In this document: in pieces, positions 10,947-22,990 of the stretch
Layout of the letters: each line of letters opens with the position of its first letter
Position numbering within the stretch: position 1 is the stretch's first letter
Origin: Eutypella sp. D-1
Lineage: Eukaryota > Ascomycota > Sordariomycetes > Xylariales > Diatrypaceae
DNA length: 64,000 bases
NCBI GenBank assembly: GCA_023313575.1
Contig: JAJTTP010000010.1
Location: 558,001 to 622,000, forward strand
Reading direction: 5' to 3'
The notes under the pieces: generated by a model
The model's input: the letters and a program-made list of their open reading frames with translations, nothing else
The model's database searches: none
What the model was told of the DNA's origin: nothing
Program-made: the position numbers and the translations under genes

Positions 10947-11834
10947 CTAGACGGCCAGCGCATCCCTGACACCCTGCACAACCTCCTCAATGATACCCTC
11001 GACATCGGCATCGACATCCACGCGCACGACGTCGTCCGGGCACAAGGCTCCACGGTCCTCCGCGGCGGGAGGGAAAGCGGCGGCGGCGAAGGAGGAGGGC
11101 CCGAATCCCGTCATGGTGCGGGGGTCCAGCGGCCTCAGGCGCGGGAAATCGTCGTCATCGTACAGGGGCACGAAGAGCACCCCGACGCCGTACTCGCCAA
11201 CCGCCTTCTTGATGCACACCTTGTGCCACCGCTCGAGCTCCGGGTGCGTCAGCACCATGAGCGCGGGGTTCGGGCTGCTCGGATTGCCTGTCGAAGGGGA
11301 TCGCAGGCCCTCCGGGGCAGGCGGCGCGTTGACGTATCGCGCCGTTGCGCTCGCAGCAGGAGCGCCGAAGAAGCTCGAGGCGTCGGATTCCGAGGACATG
11401 GCCGAGGCGACCGAGCTCGCGGAGCCACGGCGGCTGGTCGAAGTGGAAGCGCCGCCGAAGCCGGAGAACCCCTGGTTCGCGGGCCGGGACTCCTCGGGGA
11501 ATAGGAGACCGGTGCGGGTCATCTTGGACAGCCACATGCGGCGATAACGGGTCTCGTTGGGACCCTCCTCTGCCGAGGCGCCGCCGAGGCTCGCGGCCTT
11601 GGCGCTCGACTCGTGCAGGCTGTCGCCCTGGTATAGGGGGCACCCAAGGGCCCGGGATACGGACGTCGCGATCTGCACCTTGCCCGCCACGGCCGTCGAG
11701 CCCGCGATCAGCACAATATGGCGTGACGGCCGCGCCGCGCCTTCTTCCCCTTCCTCTGGCTTGTCCGGCAACCGGTGTAGCATTGCCTGCGGGGTCGGCG
11801 GGCGCGCGGGGACGAAGGGCGGGATCGACGACAT
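10947..11834 (-). CDS. P-loop kinase-like protein (gluconokinase/shikimate-kinase-like fold) with degenerate Walker A
   Basis: A single exon of 295 residues. After a Pro-rich leader, residues 39-52 (HIVLIAGSTAVAGK) look like the first strand and P-loop of a small-molecule kinase, but the loop reads STAVAGKV rather than GxxxxGK[ST]: the last Ser/Thr is Val and the first Gly is displaced. The next helix and strand (SVSRALGCPLYQGDSLHESS) match the gluconokinase pattern in which GDxxH follows the P-loop. NETRYRRMWLSKM follows as the expected next helix. A Ser/Ala-rich insert of about 80 residues (roughly 125-195) separates this from a C-terminal half with HPELERWHKVCIKKAVGEYG. Fold assignment is by pattern only; the altered P-loop suggests weak or lost ATP use. 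The strong frame on the other strand (10990-11547) and the Arg-rich frame at 11155-11856 are shadows. Confidence 0.6.
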   Translation of the reverse strand: MSSIPPFVPARPPTPQAMLHRLPDKPEEGEEGAARPSRHIVLIAGSTAVAGKVQIATSVSRALGCPLYQGDSLHESSAKAASLGGASAEEGPNETRYRRMWLSKMTRTGLLFPEESRPANQGFSGFGGASTSTSRRGSASSVASAMSSESDASSFFGAPAASATARYVNAPPAPEGLRSPSTGNPSSPNPALMVLTHPELERWHKVCIKKAVGEYGVGVLFVPLYDDDDFPRLRPLDPRTMTGFGPSSFAAAAFPPAAEDRGALCPDDVVRVDVDADVEGIIEEVVQGVRDALAV

Positions 11835-12619
11835 TTTTAGGACGGTTGGGGTTCAATATTTTGCGAAGGCTCTCCTAATGTTTCGACGTGTTTTGTGCTG
11901 TTGAGAGTTTGGGGAATGAGGCGATGCGTGTCCACGGGTCGTAACAGGAAATATAGCGGCTTCAGCAGAGACGGGGTAGAGGTACGGGGATTAGTGTATG
12001 CGTATCAACAGGGACGGGAGATAACGAGACCGGTGAAAAGGATGTCTTCAAATAAGAGAGGTAGCCTAGGTATGAACACTCAAGTTTCTAGTATTGTATC
12101 ATAAACTACATCATGTGAGTTGACTATGATATCAAGCGTCACCGCTCCCCACGGCCCGTTATTGTACAGATGCCAGATAACCGGGGATTATCTATAATGT
12201 CCGGTGTGGGGTTTGAGTACCGCCCTGAAGGTCAGGGGGGTTAAACGGGGACAGAGAGTCCCAAACATTGAAACTTTCAAGCTCATTAGGTCTTCATGCT
12301 TCACTCATCTGAAATCTGTAACTGCCACAATAATAAATTTATGATACTGGCTAACAAATCTGGGTTCTCATGTAAAGAAGACGTCATGCTCTTGATAAAC
12401 AAATGTTAAAATACCACTTAATTAGGATATATGTGTGCTTTATAGAAACTCGCTGCGTTATCATTAATCACCGATCTCTTGGTGGATAGAAACCTGGATC
12501 ATTTAATCAACCATGCTCCTTTCGCTGGCATAGACGACGGATAGACTTAAACCCTACAGCCATCGAATTATTGATATATAAAAAACGGACGAGCCTAGAG
12601 GCTCTGCTAGATTGGCCTG
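11835..12619. other. Intergenic region, no gene recognised
   Basis: Upstream region of the reverse-strand P-loop gene and downstream of the kinase gene. Only a 69-codon plus frame (11895-12104) is present, without recognisable features. Confidence 0.6.
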
Positions 12620-13979
12620 CTAAGGTGTCCCACTTATACAGGGGTAATCAAGCGCCTGCAGGTTGTCAGCATAAGACAACCAAAGGTCTTTAGCTCTTAT
12701 TAAAGAAAAAACATACGTACCTGAGCAGCTGATGGCCTTTTACTGCTTTCGTACTGGAGTATGTTCTTGATGAGACCCTGGAATTCCTCGTCAACACCAG
12801 CTAGAAGCTCGCCCCAATCCTTCCCTTCGAAGGTCCGGTACATCTCGAATGGGGGTGTTAGGAAACCCAGGGCCTCGGGCCATGTCTCTGGCGTAGGGCT
12901 GCCAATCGTCTTGAAGATACTCAGGATCAGCCCCAGCTGATTCCCGTCCTCGCTCACGGGCCTGGATTCGAAGAGTGGACGGGGCGGGTCCCGGCAACAT
13001 TCGGAGAGCATGACGCCCGCCCCCCACATGTCGACGGACGACCCGTAGGACTTATTCCCGAAGAGGACCTCCGGGGCTCGGTATGGGCCCGTGCCGATGT
13101 CCAGGATTTTGCCATCGGCCGGCTCCGTGGCGGTCGACATTGTAGGGTGCCACGCCGTGCCGAAATCCGAGAGGTAGGCGGGCCCGTCAGGCGATTCTAG
13201 TAGCACGGCGGACGGCTTGATATCCCTGTGCACAATACCCTGTTCGTGGATGTGGCGCAGAGCGCTGAACAGATCCCTGAAATGACTCCTGACTCTAGGC
13301 CCCGACAGCGGGCCTTTCTCGACGAGGGACTCAAGGCTCAGTGGCATGAAAGGAAACGCTAGCGTAAAACGCTGTTCCTGGTCCCTGAAGGTCTCTAGTA
13401 GAGGGATGCACGGCTTCTCTAGGAGCCCGAGGATCTTGGCCTCGCGCTGCGGGTTGTGAGGTTCGATGTTGTGGTTGTCGGCGATGACCTTCAGTGCGAC
13501 GGCCTTGCACCTGTAGACCTCGGCCGTGACGCCGCTGGCGACGTAATGGCAGCCTTCGTATTTGCCTATGGTGATCCCGGGCGACTCCGGGCTCTCGACC
13601 TCCTCGGTAGATGCCCCTGGGAGCTCACCGGTGGATGGAGGTCCCCGTGTAGCCGCACTTCGGCATGCCGCGTTATATTCGTCCTACGCGAACATGAGTC
13701 GTTCTGCCGACCACGCGCGCGTGCAACCTGGCATGGTACGATAACTGACGAGTGATGTGGAGGTCTGAAATGCCTCGTTCTCTATCGAGAATGCGTCTTG
13801 GTGAGATTTGGACCCGTGAGAATCCGCGCCTAAGGCCCCTTGTCTATATAGCGGCGTGAGGAGGTGGGTGGATATACGAAAGGGAGGCTACCCGCACACA
13901 ACGTGACTTACATAGCTTGGATGTTGTCATAGCGATCAGAAGACGAGAGCGTCGCCTTCCAGTCTGACTCTGAAGCCAT
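12620..13979 (-). CDS. CDK/CAK-like Ser/Thr protein kinase with Ala in the catalytic-loop Asn position (4 exons)
   Basis: Exons 13979-13912, 13843-13750, 13683-12721 and 12655-12620 join in phase to 386 residues. The N-terminal helical part (MASESDWKATLSSSDRYDNI) precedes a kinase domain from about residue 93. The glycine-rich loop is loose (KYEGCHYVASGVTAEVY); the ATP-anchoring Lys is Lys119 (VALKVI). The catalytic loop is HRDIKPSAVLL with Asp208, but the metal-binding Asn expected at 213 is Ala. DFG is intact (Asp227, LSDFGTAW), followed by GTGPYRAPEVLFG (activation segment/APE) and DMWGAGVMLSE. These features point to the CMGC side, near fungal Csk1/CAK-type kinases; a role in cell-cycle or transcription-CDK activation is inference. 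The last exon is only 12 codons (ALDYPCISGTP-stop) and is the least certain part; the first and second introns rest on phase and on similarity to the N-terminal pattern of this kinase group. Confidence 0.76.
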
Positions 13980-15646
13980 CTTCGGTGTTTTCCTTGTCCT
14001 CTTTGGATCTCAAGGTCAACACAGTGTAAGTCGGGGTGTTTTCGGTATAGATATTAATATTATGATTAAGGGGGGCAATGCATTGAGTTTTTACTTGATA
14101 GATGTACGGGAGCTGGGGAGGTACGTAGTTCTGATTTGCGGACCGGGGATCTTGTTGTGACCCGGGATCTCGATAATTCGGAGCCTACTTCGTACACCCG
14201 TGACACCAGATTGGATTTCCAGGTTTATCTTTCGATACTGGATCTCGAAAACTATGAATTAGGTAAAGGTGTAGATATCGAAGCAGGTATGTACAAAAGC
14301 ATCCCGCATGGACAACTGCTGTTGTCGGTACTTGAGAATGTACTTGAAGATGTACTCATAGTGAAGTACCTATGCAGACTTCATGCTCAAATCCAGCCCA
14401 AACCCACCCCAGCTGGCTCAAACAGCTCAATAGTTCTATATTTGGTTTAGCCGATCTTATATAAGCCGCCCGGGCCCCTAGCAGCCCGGCAACCTTGGGT
14501 AACCCAGCAGCCCAGCGGGACACAGGTTTATAAAGTACTGATACTTACTAATTTGACCATAAATGTATGTCAACATTAAGTATGCAGTACGTATGCATAA
14601 GTATTTGTAGCTGCATTTGTATATTGTAGAGCTTTGAGAGCGACTTCAACTTCCAAGCTACCCGACTAACCCACCTAGTACCTACGGTATCTTAGGCCGT
14701 TTTCTGGGCCCATTTTTAGTCACAGAATATCAAATGAGAAGGATGCGCTTCCAAGGCTCTCTCTCTCTGGAGTTTCCAGAGTCTCCATTAAAGTCCCGAG
14801 CAACCAAAGCCTGGCTGGCCAAGGTACCATTTTCGTCGTCATTCTGATCGTCTATAATTTTACTATATGTAACGGAGTTATTCTGTTACTATACCTTACC
14901 TTGCTTAGCTCTGACGACCTCGGAACCAGAGGAAACAAGTCCCTTGAAACTACAACCACAACCACAACCACAACCACAACCACCTCACACCTCTTCACAC
15001 CTTACATAACCTAGCATCAATCACCCTTTACACCCTTTACCACGGTTCAAATGGCAGGGAAATAGCTTCTCTAAGCAAGTCAAAGGAAGGCTTTATTTTT
15101 CCCCATCATTTATTTACATTAACATTTACTTACCTACCTTCATGTGATGATATCTTGTCTTCGGTTGACCGAGGCATCTTTATCTTCTTCAATCAAGCTC
15201 CCCATGTAACGAACACATTCTACAATACATTCTACATAGGTCCCGAGGTCGTCGTCAATTCCATCTTCTATTTTTTTATTTTTTAGTTTTTAGTCTTTAT
15301 TTTTATTTCTCATTATCTTCTGATATTCTCTCTCCTGCGCCGTCCGTCTTCCTCTGTAAAATTAAACTACATCTAACTACCTACTACTACATACTCTTAC
15401 CATCATCCTTTTTCTCGTATTTCCCTTATCTTTTCTTTTTTTTCCCTTGTAGTTTCTTCTTCCTTCCTACTACTCAAGTCGCATTTATTCTCATTTTCCA
15501 CTTCCTTACCCTCCTCTCCTTTCTGTCTATATTCCTCCCGTCGTATTTACATATTTTTACCCCTCCTACGTAATCTTATTCTTATGTCTATTCTTATGTC
15601 TATATGATCGCAAAAGTATACTTCGTAACTTCCACACGATCCCACC
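13980..15646. other. Intergenic region with pyrimidine-rich leader of the Syp1 gene
   Basis: Shared upstream region of the divergent kinase and Syp1 genes. From about 15120 to 15600 it becomes strongly T/C-rich, consistent with a long promoter/5' leader. A hexamer repeat lies at 14952-14984. The 104-codon frame at 14136-14450 has no recognisable motif. Confidence 0.55.
14952..14984. repeat. Hexanucleotide tandem repeat (ACAACC)n
   Basis: About five and a half perfect copies of ACAACC lie roughly 660 bp upstream of the Syp1 start codon, close to a C/A-rich stretch that leads into the pyrimidine-rich leader. It may be part of the promoter or 5' UTR, but no function can be read. Confidence 0.8.
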
Positions 15647-18639
15647 ATGGAAGACATGTCTAGAGCCGAGTATCCGGCCATGCTGGTATGTTCACCTTCT
15701 TGTAATTAATATTCACGCATTGCAGTGTCTATCCCTTTTGCGATCGCGCGATCGGCTAACGGGGAGACCCTCACTAACTGATTCCCGCGCTATCCAGGCC
15801 AGCCTACAGCCCAATCAAGCCGTCCAGGTACTAGGCGATAGAGTGAAGCGCATTTCTAAGCTCAACACCGAGATTGCCGACTGGTTACAGGTACGACCTA
15901 ACACGAGTCCCAAACCCAAATACCCGAAGGAGCTAGTAAGAATCACGTCGTCAAAAGCCGTAGGACCTAACCTGGATGGATATAGGAGCGACGTAGGGTC
16001 GAGGAACAGTATGTCCAGTCCTTAAAACGACTGGGCCAATTTCGCGTCCCCAATGCGCAATCCGAACTTGGGTATGTCACCAGCTATCATATTATTGGTA
16101 TTAAGCTAATATTGTTATGTCATGTCCAACTCTCAAGCACTTTCCAGGCACCATGGGACAAGATCATCCATTCCACCGAGACCGCCGCCATGGCGCATCA
16201 CCTGTTCGCCACCAAGATCGAGAAAGACGTCGAGACTCCCCTTAGGTCCTTCCAACAGAAAAAAGAAATGCAAAATATTCAAAATGTACAAGGGAACCTC
16301 CACAACATGGCAAGGGAACTGGAGGATGCTCGGGAGAAATCCGAAAAGCTTAGCAAGAAAGGCGCAAAGGCGAGTACTCACAAGGTAGACCTGGCCGCTT
16401 CGAGACTCGACTCCGCTATTCAACAGTGGGAATCGCAAGCCCCTTTCATTTTCGAATCCCTGCAGGCGCTGGACGAGACTAGGATGAACCAGATTCGCGA
16501 TGCCCTCACACAATATGGCACTTATGCCGGGGAGCATGCCCAACAACTTCAAGCCGATGCTGAAGGTGTCCTTAATGGTCTGTTAGACTACCAGACCTCG
16601 AGCGAGATACACCATTTTGTATCCAAGACGACAGGCGGCCGCCCCAAGATCGAAAAACGAGCTCCTACAGCTGGCGCGCCTCCTGCACCACCCCCAGCGC
16701 GTCAATCATCTAGTACCGGAGGCGCGAGTACTAATGCTGTGCAGACGCCCAGTCTTAACGCTCTAACCCCTACTACTGAAGACGCTCGGAGCGAATATTC
16801 GGTCGCCAGGGACGGTCCGTCAGAAAACAAGCTACGTAGTCGCATCGGCACTATGTTAGGCCGGAGGCGTCAAAGCATACACGGAGGCTTCGGACAACTA
16901 TCTCCCGCTAAGGGTCCGTTTGGGCGAAACGCTAAGAGCAGCCACGGGCCGTCGCCAAGAGCCTCATCGACGAACTTGGCAGATTCAACCCATCGACTCG
17001 GTTCGCTCGTCGAGAGACCTGACACGGACAATCCGCCGCGCGCATCCACAGCTACCGGCCGGCTGAGTCGCGAAGACGCCAATGGTACGAATGGTGACGG
17101 CACTACCGATGCGCCCCCGAAAACCAGCTCATCGTCCCGGGTAAACGGCACATCAACAGCAACAGACGTATTCGATGTCCCGCCGCCCCCAGGCCCGCCG
17201 CCGTCGCATCAGAAGGAGCCGGAAAAAGATTCCGAGGGCTTCAGCGTGCCGACGGCGTCCCACGACCCGATATCCGAAGCCCAGAAGGAGGCTGGTATAG
17301 AAGAGGCCGAGCAGCTCTTTAAACTCAATATCTCCAAGGAGCCAGTGGCTGAAGAAGATCCCGAAGAGAAGAAGGCTGCCTTATCAAGTGTTGCCAATAG
17401 TCTTGCCGCTGGAATGCCTACACGGAAGTCCGGGACCGTCAGGGGCCGCAGAGACGTGCGCAACACCATATACGTCCCTGCTCCCGTATCCGAAAACCCG
17501 TTGCCTGGGAATCCATTCCCACCATCTCCGGCCTTGCCCACATCTGCGTCCAAAACAAGTGGCGTTGCAAACATGGTATCGGAACCGAGCGTCGCGGGAA
17601 CCTCCGATACCCAATCCATACGTTCTGCCACGTCTCTAGGGAGCGTTGCTCACACAAAGCACCCCGAGATGCACGAGCCGGGGCTGCAGTCCTCCGTTAT
17701 TGAGACCGTCTCAGCTACTTTTGAAGGCGGGCAGGTGAAATCTGTAAACGTGAATGGTGAAATCGCATTCGCGTACAACTCGAACGACATCACTCCCTTC
17801 TCTTCGGGTACGCGCTCCTTGTCCTACACTATCTCCGTATCTGTGTTCCACTAACATACGTAGGACATGTGCCTATCCGCATCAATAATTTCTCGGCACT
17901 GGAGGTCATCGGACCCAATCGCATATTCGTCACAAACCAGACTCCCGATCACCCAGACCAATTCGCCCTCGACCTATCCCACCTCCAGAAGACGGGCATA
18001 GGATTCTCGTACAGACTACACATTGATCCGGCGACGACTCAGGCCGAGCCGCACGTTCCGCTGTTACTTAACACGACCTGGAAGCCGCAGGGCGACAAGC
18101 TGGGCCTCTTGCTGCAGTATAAGCTTAACCCCGCCTTCATGTACGCCCGTAGGGCCGGCGCTGTCAACTTGCACAACGTGGTCCTCTTCGCGACGTATGA
18201 GGGCAAGGCGTCTGGTGTGCAGACTAAGCCCTCGGGCACGCATATTAAGGACAAGCGGCTAGTGTACTGGCGTCTCGGCGACGTCGCGCTGCGGGCGGAC
18301 GACGGCGACGCGTGGCAGAAGATCGTGTGCCGCGTGGTGGGCGAGCAGGGCGCGGAGCCCAAGCCGGGACTCATCGAGGCGCGGTGGGAGTTCTCCCCGC
18401 CGCCATCCTCCCCAGCCCTCTCCTCGCCATGGGCCGAGGCTACGGACGACAGCGTCGGTGTCGGTGTCATCGGCGTATCACGCCTCGAGGAGCCCAAGGG
18501 CAAGGAAAAGGAGGTCGAGCAGCTCAGCGACGACGACCCCTTCGCGGACGCGGCTGCCGCTGAACCAGAGATTACCCCGAGATGGGTTGAGGTACCGACT
18601 GTGCGGAGGCTGGTCAGCGGGAAGTACCATGGTTTATGA
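15647..18639 (+). CDS. syp1: Syp1/FCHO-type endocytic adaptor (F-BAR plus mu-homology domain, 5 exons)
   Basis: Exons 15647-15685, 15798-15890, 15986-16071, 16138-17807 and 17864-18639 join in phase to 887 residues. The ATG sits in CCACCATGGAA, a strong context. Residues 1 to about 245 form an F-BAR/EFC coiled-coil domain: ASLQPNQAVQVLGDRVKRIS, then ERRRVEEQYVQSLKRLGQF and WDKIIHSTETAAMAHHLFA. Residues about 250-585 are disordered, rich in Ser/Pro/Gly, with Pro runs such as PPPPGPPP that could bind SH3 domains. Residues about 590-887 form the C-terminal mu-homology domain (VNVNGEIAFAYN, GHVPIRINNFSALE, LNTTWKPQGDKLGLLLQYKL). This is the muniscin layout of yeast Syp1 and animal FCHO. Such proteins arrive early at clathrin-coated endocytic sites, bind PI(4,5)P2 membranes and recruit Ede1-type partners at the plasma membrane. 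The small first exons are invisible to single-frame gene finding, but their products match the F-BAR start. Confidence 0.92.
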
Positions 18640-20464
18640 CCGCCGACTTGAAGTCTGGAAGAGCATAGGATGGAAGGAGGAAGGAGAGAGAGGGACAAGC
18701 ACATCTAGTATGTAGTATGAGAGGAGAGATAACTTCGAAAGGGTAGGAATCCGGAGGGAGGTGGAGGTGGCCATGGCCCTTCCGTGACGTACATACATGG
18801 GAGGATTCGAGGCGAAGAGAGAGATCTAAGAGTGGAGTGGTCAATGAAGGGAAATCGTTATCATCCCAATCCATCTCGTCTGCCTACATACCCAAACATG
18901 AAAAAACCATCATAGCACATTTTTTTTCTCCCTTTCTAGCGATCTCCGATACCTTTTATCCTGGGAGGGCGGAAGGGAGGTATATTCCCGTATCCACTTA
19001 TTTTTATGTTTCTCTGTATGTCACGTATTTGTTCTTCGTTTCGTATCCATTGAATATCCCTTTGATTGGTCTTGTCTAAATGTTTGTGAATTCGTTGGGA
19101 TCTTTGGCTCATCCTCCATGACAAATCTGAGGCAGCACGGAGAGAGAGAGAGAGAGAGCGCGGGAGGGAGGTCGCGCGATAGAAAGAGAAGGCAGAAGGG
19201 CCACTTGGTTGCTACCCGTTTATCTGATCAGAGAGGGAGAAAGGGGGAGAGGGGGGAGACAGGGAGAGGAACGTTTACTTGGGGGCGGGGGTTGGTTGCG
19301 CTGTCTGCCTTTTGTGGCCAAGAGTAAAACGTCTCCTGTCTTTCATCTGTAAGTAACCCTCCAATGCGCGTACAGCATGGGCTTGACTTTTGTGGCTTGC
19401 TAGGTACGTCCGTTCGTTTGCATATGTAAATAAAAAAATTAGATAAAAACATAGGCATTTATTTCTTTGCCTTTCTTGCCTTTCTTTTTACCCCTGGCTG
19501 AATCTTTTTTTTTCGTTCTCCATTACGCTGTTCAGCTACTTCACTATACTACCATGTTGTGTGCGTATACATAACCAGATCACGGTGCCGCAGCCGCGCC
19601 GGACAGTTCTACAGCACTAATGCCCTACTGCTGTAAATACCAAGGTAGGAAGGGGATGGGGGAGGAAATGTTCCTTAGTCAGGATGCATGACCCTACAGC
19701 ACACACTAACTATGTCTTTTCTAATCGTCCGTTCTCAAAATTTGGCTGCCAAGCTTAGAGTGTATATACTTCGGGTAGGCATTTCATTCTGTGCCTATGA
19801 GTTATGTAGATAAAAACCAAGGGATAAGCATCTCGATCCAGGCGCCTGACGCGAAGTCCCTCTATAGCAATCAACGCCGATGCTATCCTAAAGCAAGACA
19901 AGACACGACCCCGTTCTCGAATATCCTTTCGAGCGCCCTGGTTCGAGGTCCTAAGAGAAGAGCTCTTATGGGTTTCCTCGCTGTGTCAAAATGTCTGGGT
20001 CAATAGAGCGACAAGCGTTTGGGTTAAAAAAAAAAAGAGAACGTGAAGAAAAGAAGGAGAATATGATATAGATGGGGCGGGGGCCTCTTATCTAAACAAC
20101 CAACGTAGCTATCTCATCCATTGTCGACCAGCAAGCGAAGAAGATGTGCAAATATAGGTAAGTTAGGGTGTTGGTGTTGAGTTGTATATGTGTAAGCATG
20201 CATGCGCTCGTTGCATACTTATTTCGCTTGCTCGTATGGTATCACGATTTCTAAAAATCCGTCTGTTCCGTCCATCTCGTTCAGCAATATAAGCCCCCTG
20301 AACCTTCTCTTTATCCCGTTGAAGATGACGAGACAGCAAATACAAGCCTAGTCAGGCAGCCTAACCATTAATTATCATTAAACGACACCAGATGTCGTCT
20401 CAGCCAGGGCCCCCTGTCCCCTCCACCACCACTCGGGCACTTATTGTTTCTTCCTTCCTATAAA
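18640..20464. other. Convergent intergenic region of 1.8 kb
   Basis: Lies between the 3' ends of the Syp1 and Mad1 genes and should hold both terminators. It contains a GA repeat (19141-19158) and purine-rich stretches around 19130-19270. Frames of up to about 86 codons show nothing recognisable. Confidence 0.55.
19141..19158. repeat. Dinucleotide repeat (AG)n
   Basis: Nine perfect AG units begin a purine-rich tract that continues to about 19270, in the convergent gap between Syp1 and Mad1. Confidence 0.8.
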
Positions 20465-22990
20465 TTACCGCCCGATGGCGCGGGTGTGCTCCTCGTAGAA
20501 CTCGAGGGTGAGAGCGGCGAGGAAGCCGGGGATGCATCCCTTGTCGCGGACCCAGAACTGGATCTGGTCGGCGATGCGGCGGGCGAAGGGGCTCTGGGGA
20601 CCGCCGCTGACCTTCATGGTGCCGCGCTCGCCGTCGAAGACGATGGAGTTCTCGTGCTCGCCGTCGTCGCCTCCCGGGCTGGGGTAGAAGAGCGACTCGA
20701 CGCGCATCTTGCCGTTGGGGATGAACGTCACCGTCCAGCCCAGCGTGCTGAAGATCGCCTCCTTGAACTCCTGCGACTTCAGCGCCCAGACCTCCTTGAG
20801 GCGCCGCGCCCGCTTCTCCGCCGACGCCGTCGCCTGCCGCGCCTCCTCCACCTCCCGTCGCGCCGCGTCCAGCTGCGATGCCGGCACCACCGCCACCGTG
20901 CTCGAGCCCTTCCGCGACGACTGCGCCTTCTGTAGCTGCGCGAGCAGGTCTCTGTTCTCCCTGCGCAGCGCGTTGAGCGTGGCGCGCTTGACGGCTTCGA
21001 AGTCGGAGGTGGGATTGTTTCGGAGCGCGAGCACGCGGGTGCGAGATGCGGTTTCGGCGGCCGCGAGACGGGATTGCGTCACTTCGTGTTCCTTTTGTAG
21101 CAGCGCGTGTTCCGATTGCAGGCGCGCGAGGTCGTCCGCGAGCTTCCGCCGCTTTCGGTTTAACTCGCCGAGCTGCTCGCTCACGGCTCCGTCGCCGTTC
21201 TCATCGGGGCCGTCCACGCTGCTGCGCGGCCGCTTGGTCCCCGCGACCGCGGGTTCCGGCGTCGTGGTCCGGGTTGCCGCCGCTTTGGGGGACTCCTCGG
21301 CCGCGGCTGCTAGCTCGCCGTGTAGCGTCTGTACCTCCGCCTTGTACTGGTCGACGAGGTTTTCAAGTTCGGAAATGCGCTCCGCTTTCTGCCGGTCGTG
21401 GCGCTCGACGTCAAAGGTCTCGTCCTCGGCGTCGAAGGTCCGGAGCTGCGCGCGGAGGTATTCGACCTCCTTAGCGGCGAGTTGACGCTGGCGCTCGAGG
21501 CGGGCTTGAGCGCGGCCCGTTGCTGCGGGAGCGCTGCCGGCGGCCTTGAGTTTCTCAACCTGTGCGGAGAGGGCGCTCTTGTCCTTTTCGAGCGACCGTA
21601 TGATCTCGTCGCGCTCGGCAACCTGCGGCTGCACCTCGCCCAGTCGCTCCATCAGCGATGCTGAGTTGTACCGCTCCTGGACCAGGGCGCGTGCCACGGC
21701 TTCTGGTGAGTCGAACTCCATCATGTCGTCACCGGCCTCCGACCGCAGGTAGGCGGTCCAGGCCAGGCGCTCGTCCTCTAGCCGCTGGCGCTGGAGGCGG
21801 ACCTCAGCCAGCTCGGTCTCGAGTGCCTGAGCGGCCTCGAGCTTTCGCTGTAGGGACCGCTTCTCCTCCTCGACAATCTCCACGGCCTTGTGGATCTGGC
21901 GCAGGTGGGTCAGCTCAGCGTGCTGTTTCGCGTTCCTTGCCTCCAGCGATCGGATGTGCTGGACCTGGTCGCTGAGCTCGCGGCGGATGACGGCGATCGT
22001 ATCGGCGTCACCGGTCTGCGCCTTTAGCCGCAGTACATCCGCTTCCAGATTGCCGATCTGCCGGTCCTTCTCGGCGAGCTGTTCTTGTGTCTGCTGGAGG
22101 AACGCGTTACGGGCCTGGGAATCCTGCTCGAATTCCTGCGCAGTCTGGCGCATGCTCGAGATCTGGGCCTCCAGGTCGCTCAGCCTCTTCTGATTCATGC
22201 GTTCACTCTCTTCTTTTGCGGCGGATAGGTCCTCTAGCTGTTCCTTGATCAATTGTGCCTGGTCTTCGGAGTCGCGTGCCCTCTTCTCCAGCGCCGCCTT
22301 CTCTTCAGTCGACTTCTCTTTAATCTCGTTGAGCTCAATTATCATCCTCTCGTACTGTCGCTGGGTGTTGTTCCGGTCGCCCTCAGCGACCTGCTTCTGC
22401 TTAAAATCCTCCTCGGCCTTCCGACGCACATCCCGCAACTGGTTCTCGTGCTGGAGTGCGGTCATCTCCTTCTCTTGCTCATCATTCTGGATCCTGTACT
22501 GCAGGGTAGATATCTCGGCCTTGAGCTCCTCAATACGTTTTCGCTGAGTCTCGTATTCCTCGGCATCGGGGGGTGCTAGGTTCTCCTTGGAGCTTTCGCG
22601 CGAGGTCTGTCGCTGAGACTCGGCACCGGTGGTGCTCTGTCGCGAAGATTGTCTGGCATGTCGATTACGCGTGGGTGTAGGCGTGGACACCGCCGCTTCG
22701 GCACCGGCGAAGAGGTTATAACCAGGTTGGGACGCTCGGAACGATGAAACCTTTCCGTGGATGATATCAGTCAGCATTGATCAATCAATCAATCAACAGA
22801 GTAGAATGCCGTTACTCACCCTTGACTTTCTGAATGAGCCGCTGCCACTGCCACTGCGCTGGAACATATTCATGCCCACATTCATGCCCATATTCATATT
22901 GCTTCCTCCGCTGAGTCTCAGGCTTCTCCTACCAATCGAGCCCTGGCGATTGGCGGAGTCGGGCATTTTACTTGGTGTACCTTCCTTCAT
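20465..22990 (-). CDS. mad1: Spindle assembly checkpoint protein Mad1 (2 exons)
   Basis: Exons 22990-22820 and 22750-20465 join in phase to 818 residues. The short first exon encodes a Ser/Gly/Met-rich start (GRRSLRLSGGSNMNMGMNVG), and the second a very long coiled coil (about residues 100-690) of Glu/Gln/Lys/Arg heptads. Two Mad1 hallmarks are present: a Mad2-interaction motif near residues 629-637 (RVLALRNNP) and an RLK-type Bub1-binding motif in RRLKEVWALKSQEF about 90 residues from the end. After it comes the C-terminal RWD-like head (IFSTLGWTVTFIPNGKMRVE ... LTLEFYEEHT). Mad1 sits at nuclear pores and unattached kinetochores and templates conversion of Mad2 to its inhibitory form. The intron acceptor at 22751 (GGAAAG) is a weak consensus but gives perfect phase; starting at the in-frame ATG at 22777 or 22966 is possible. 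The intron contains a TCAA microsatellite (about 22779-22796). Confidence 0.9.

Noticed and set aside
11155..11856. A 233-codon Arg-rich reverse frame and a 185-codon plus frame over the P-loop gene
   Set aside because: They are shadows of the GC-rich 295-residue gene in other frames: very high Arg/Pro/Gly, no domains.
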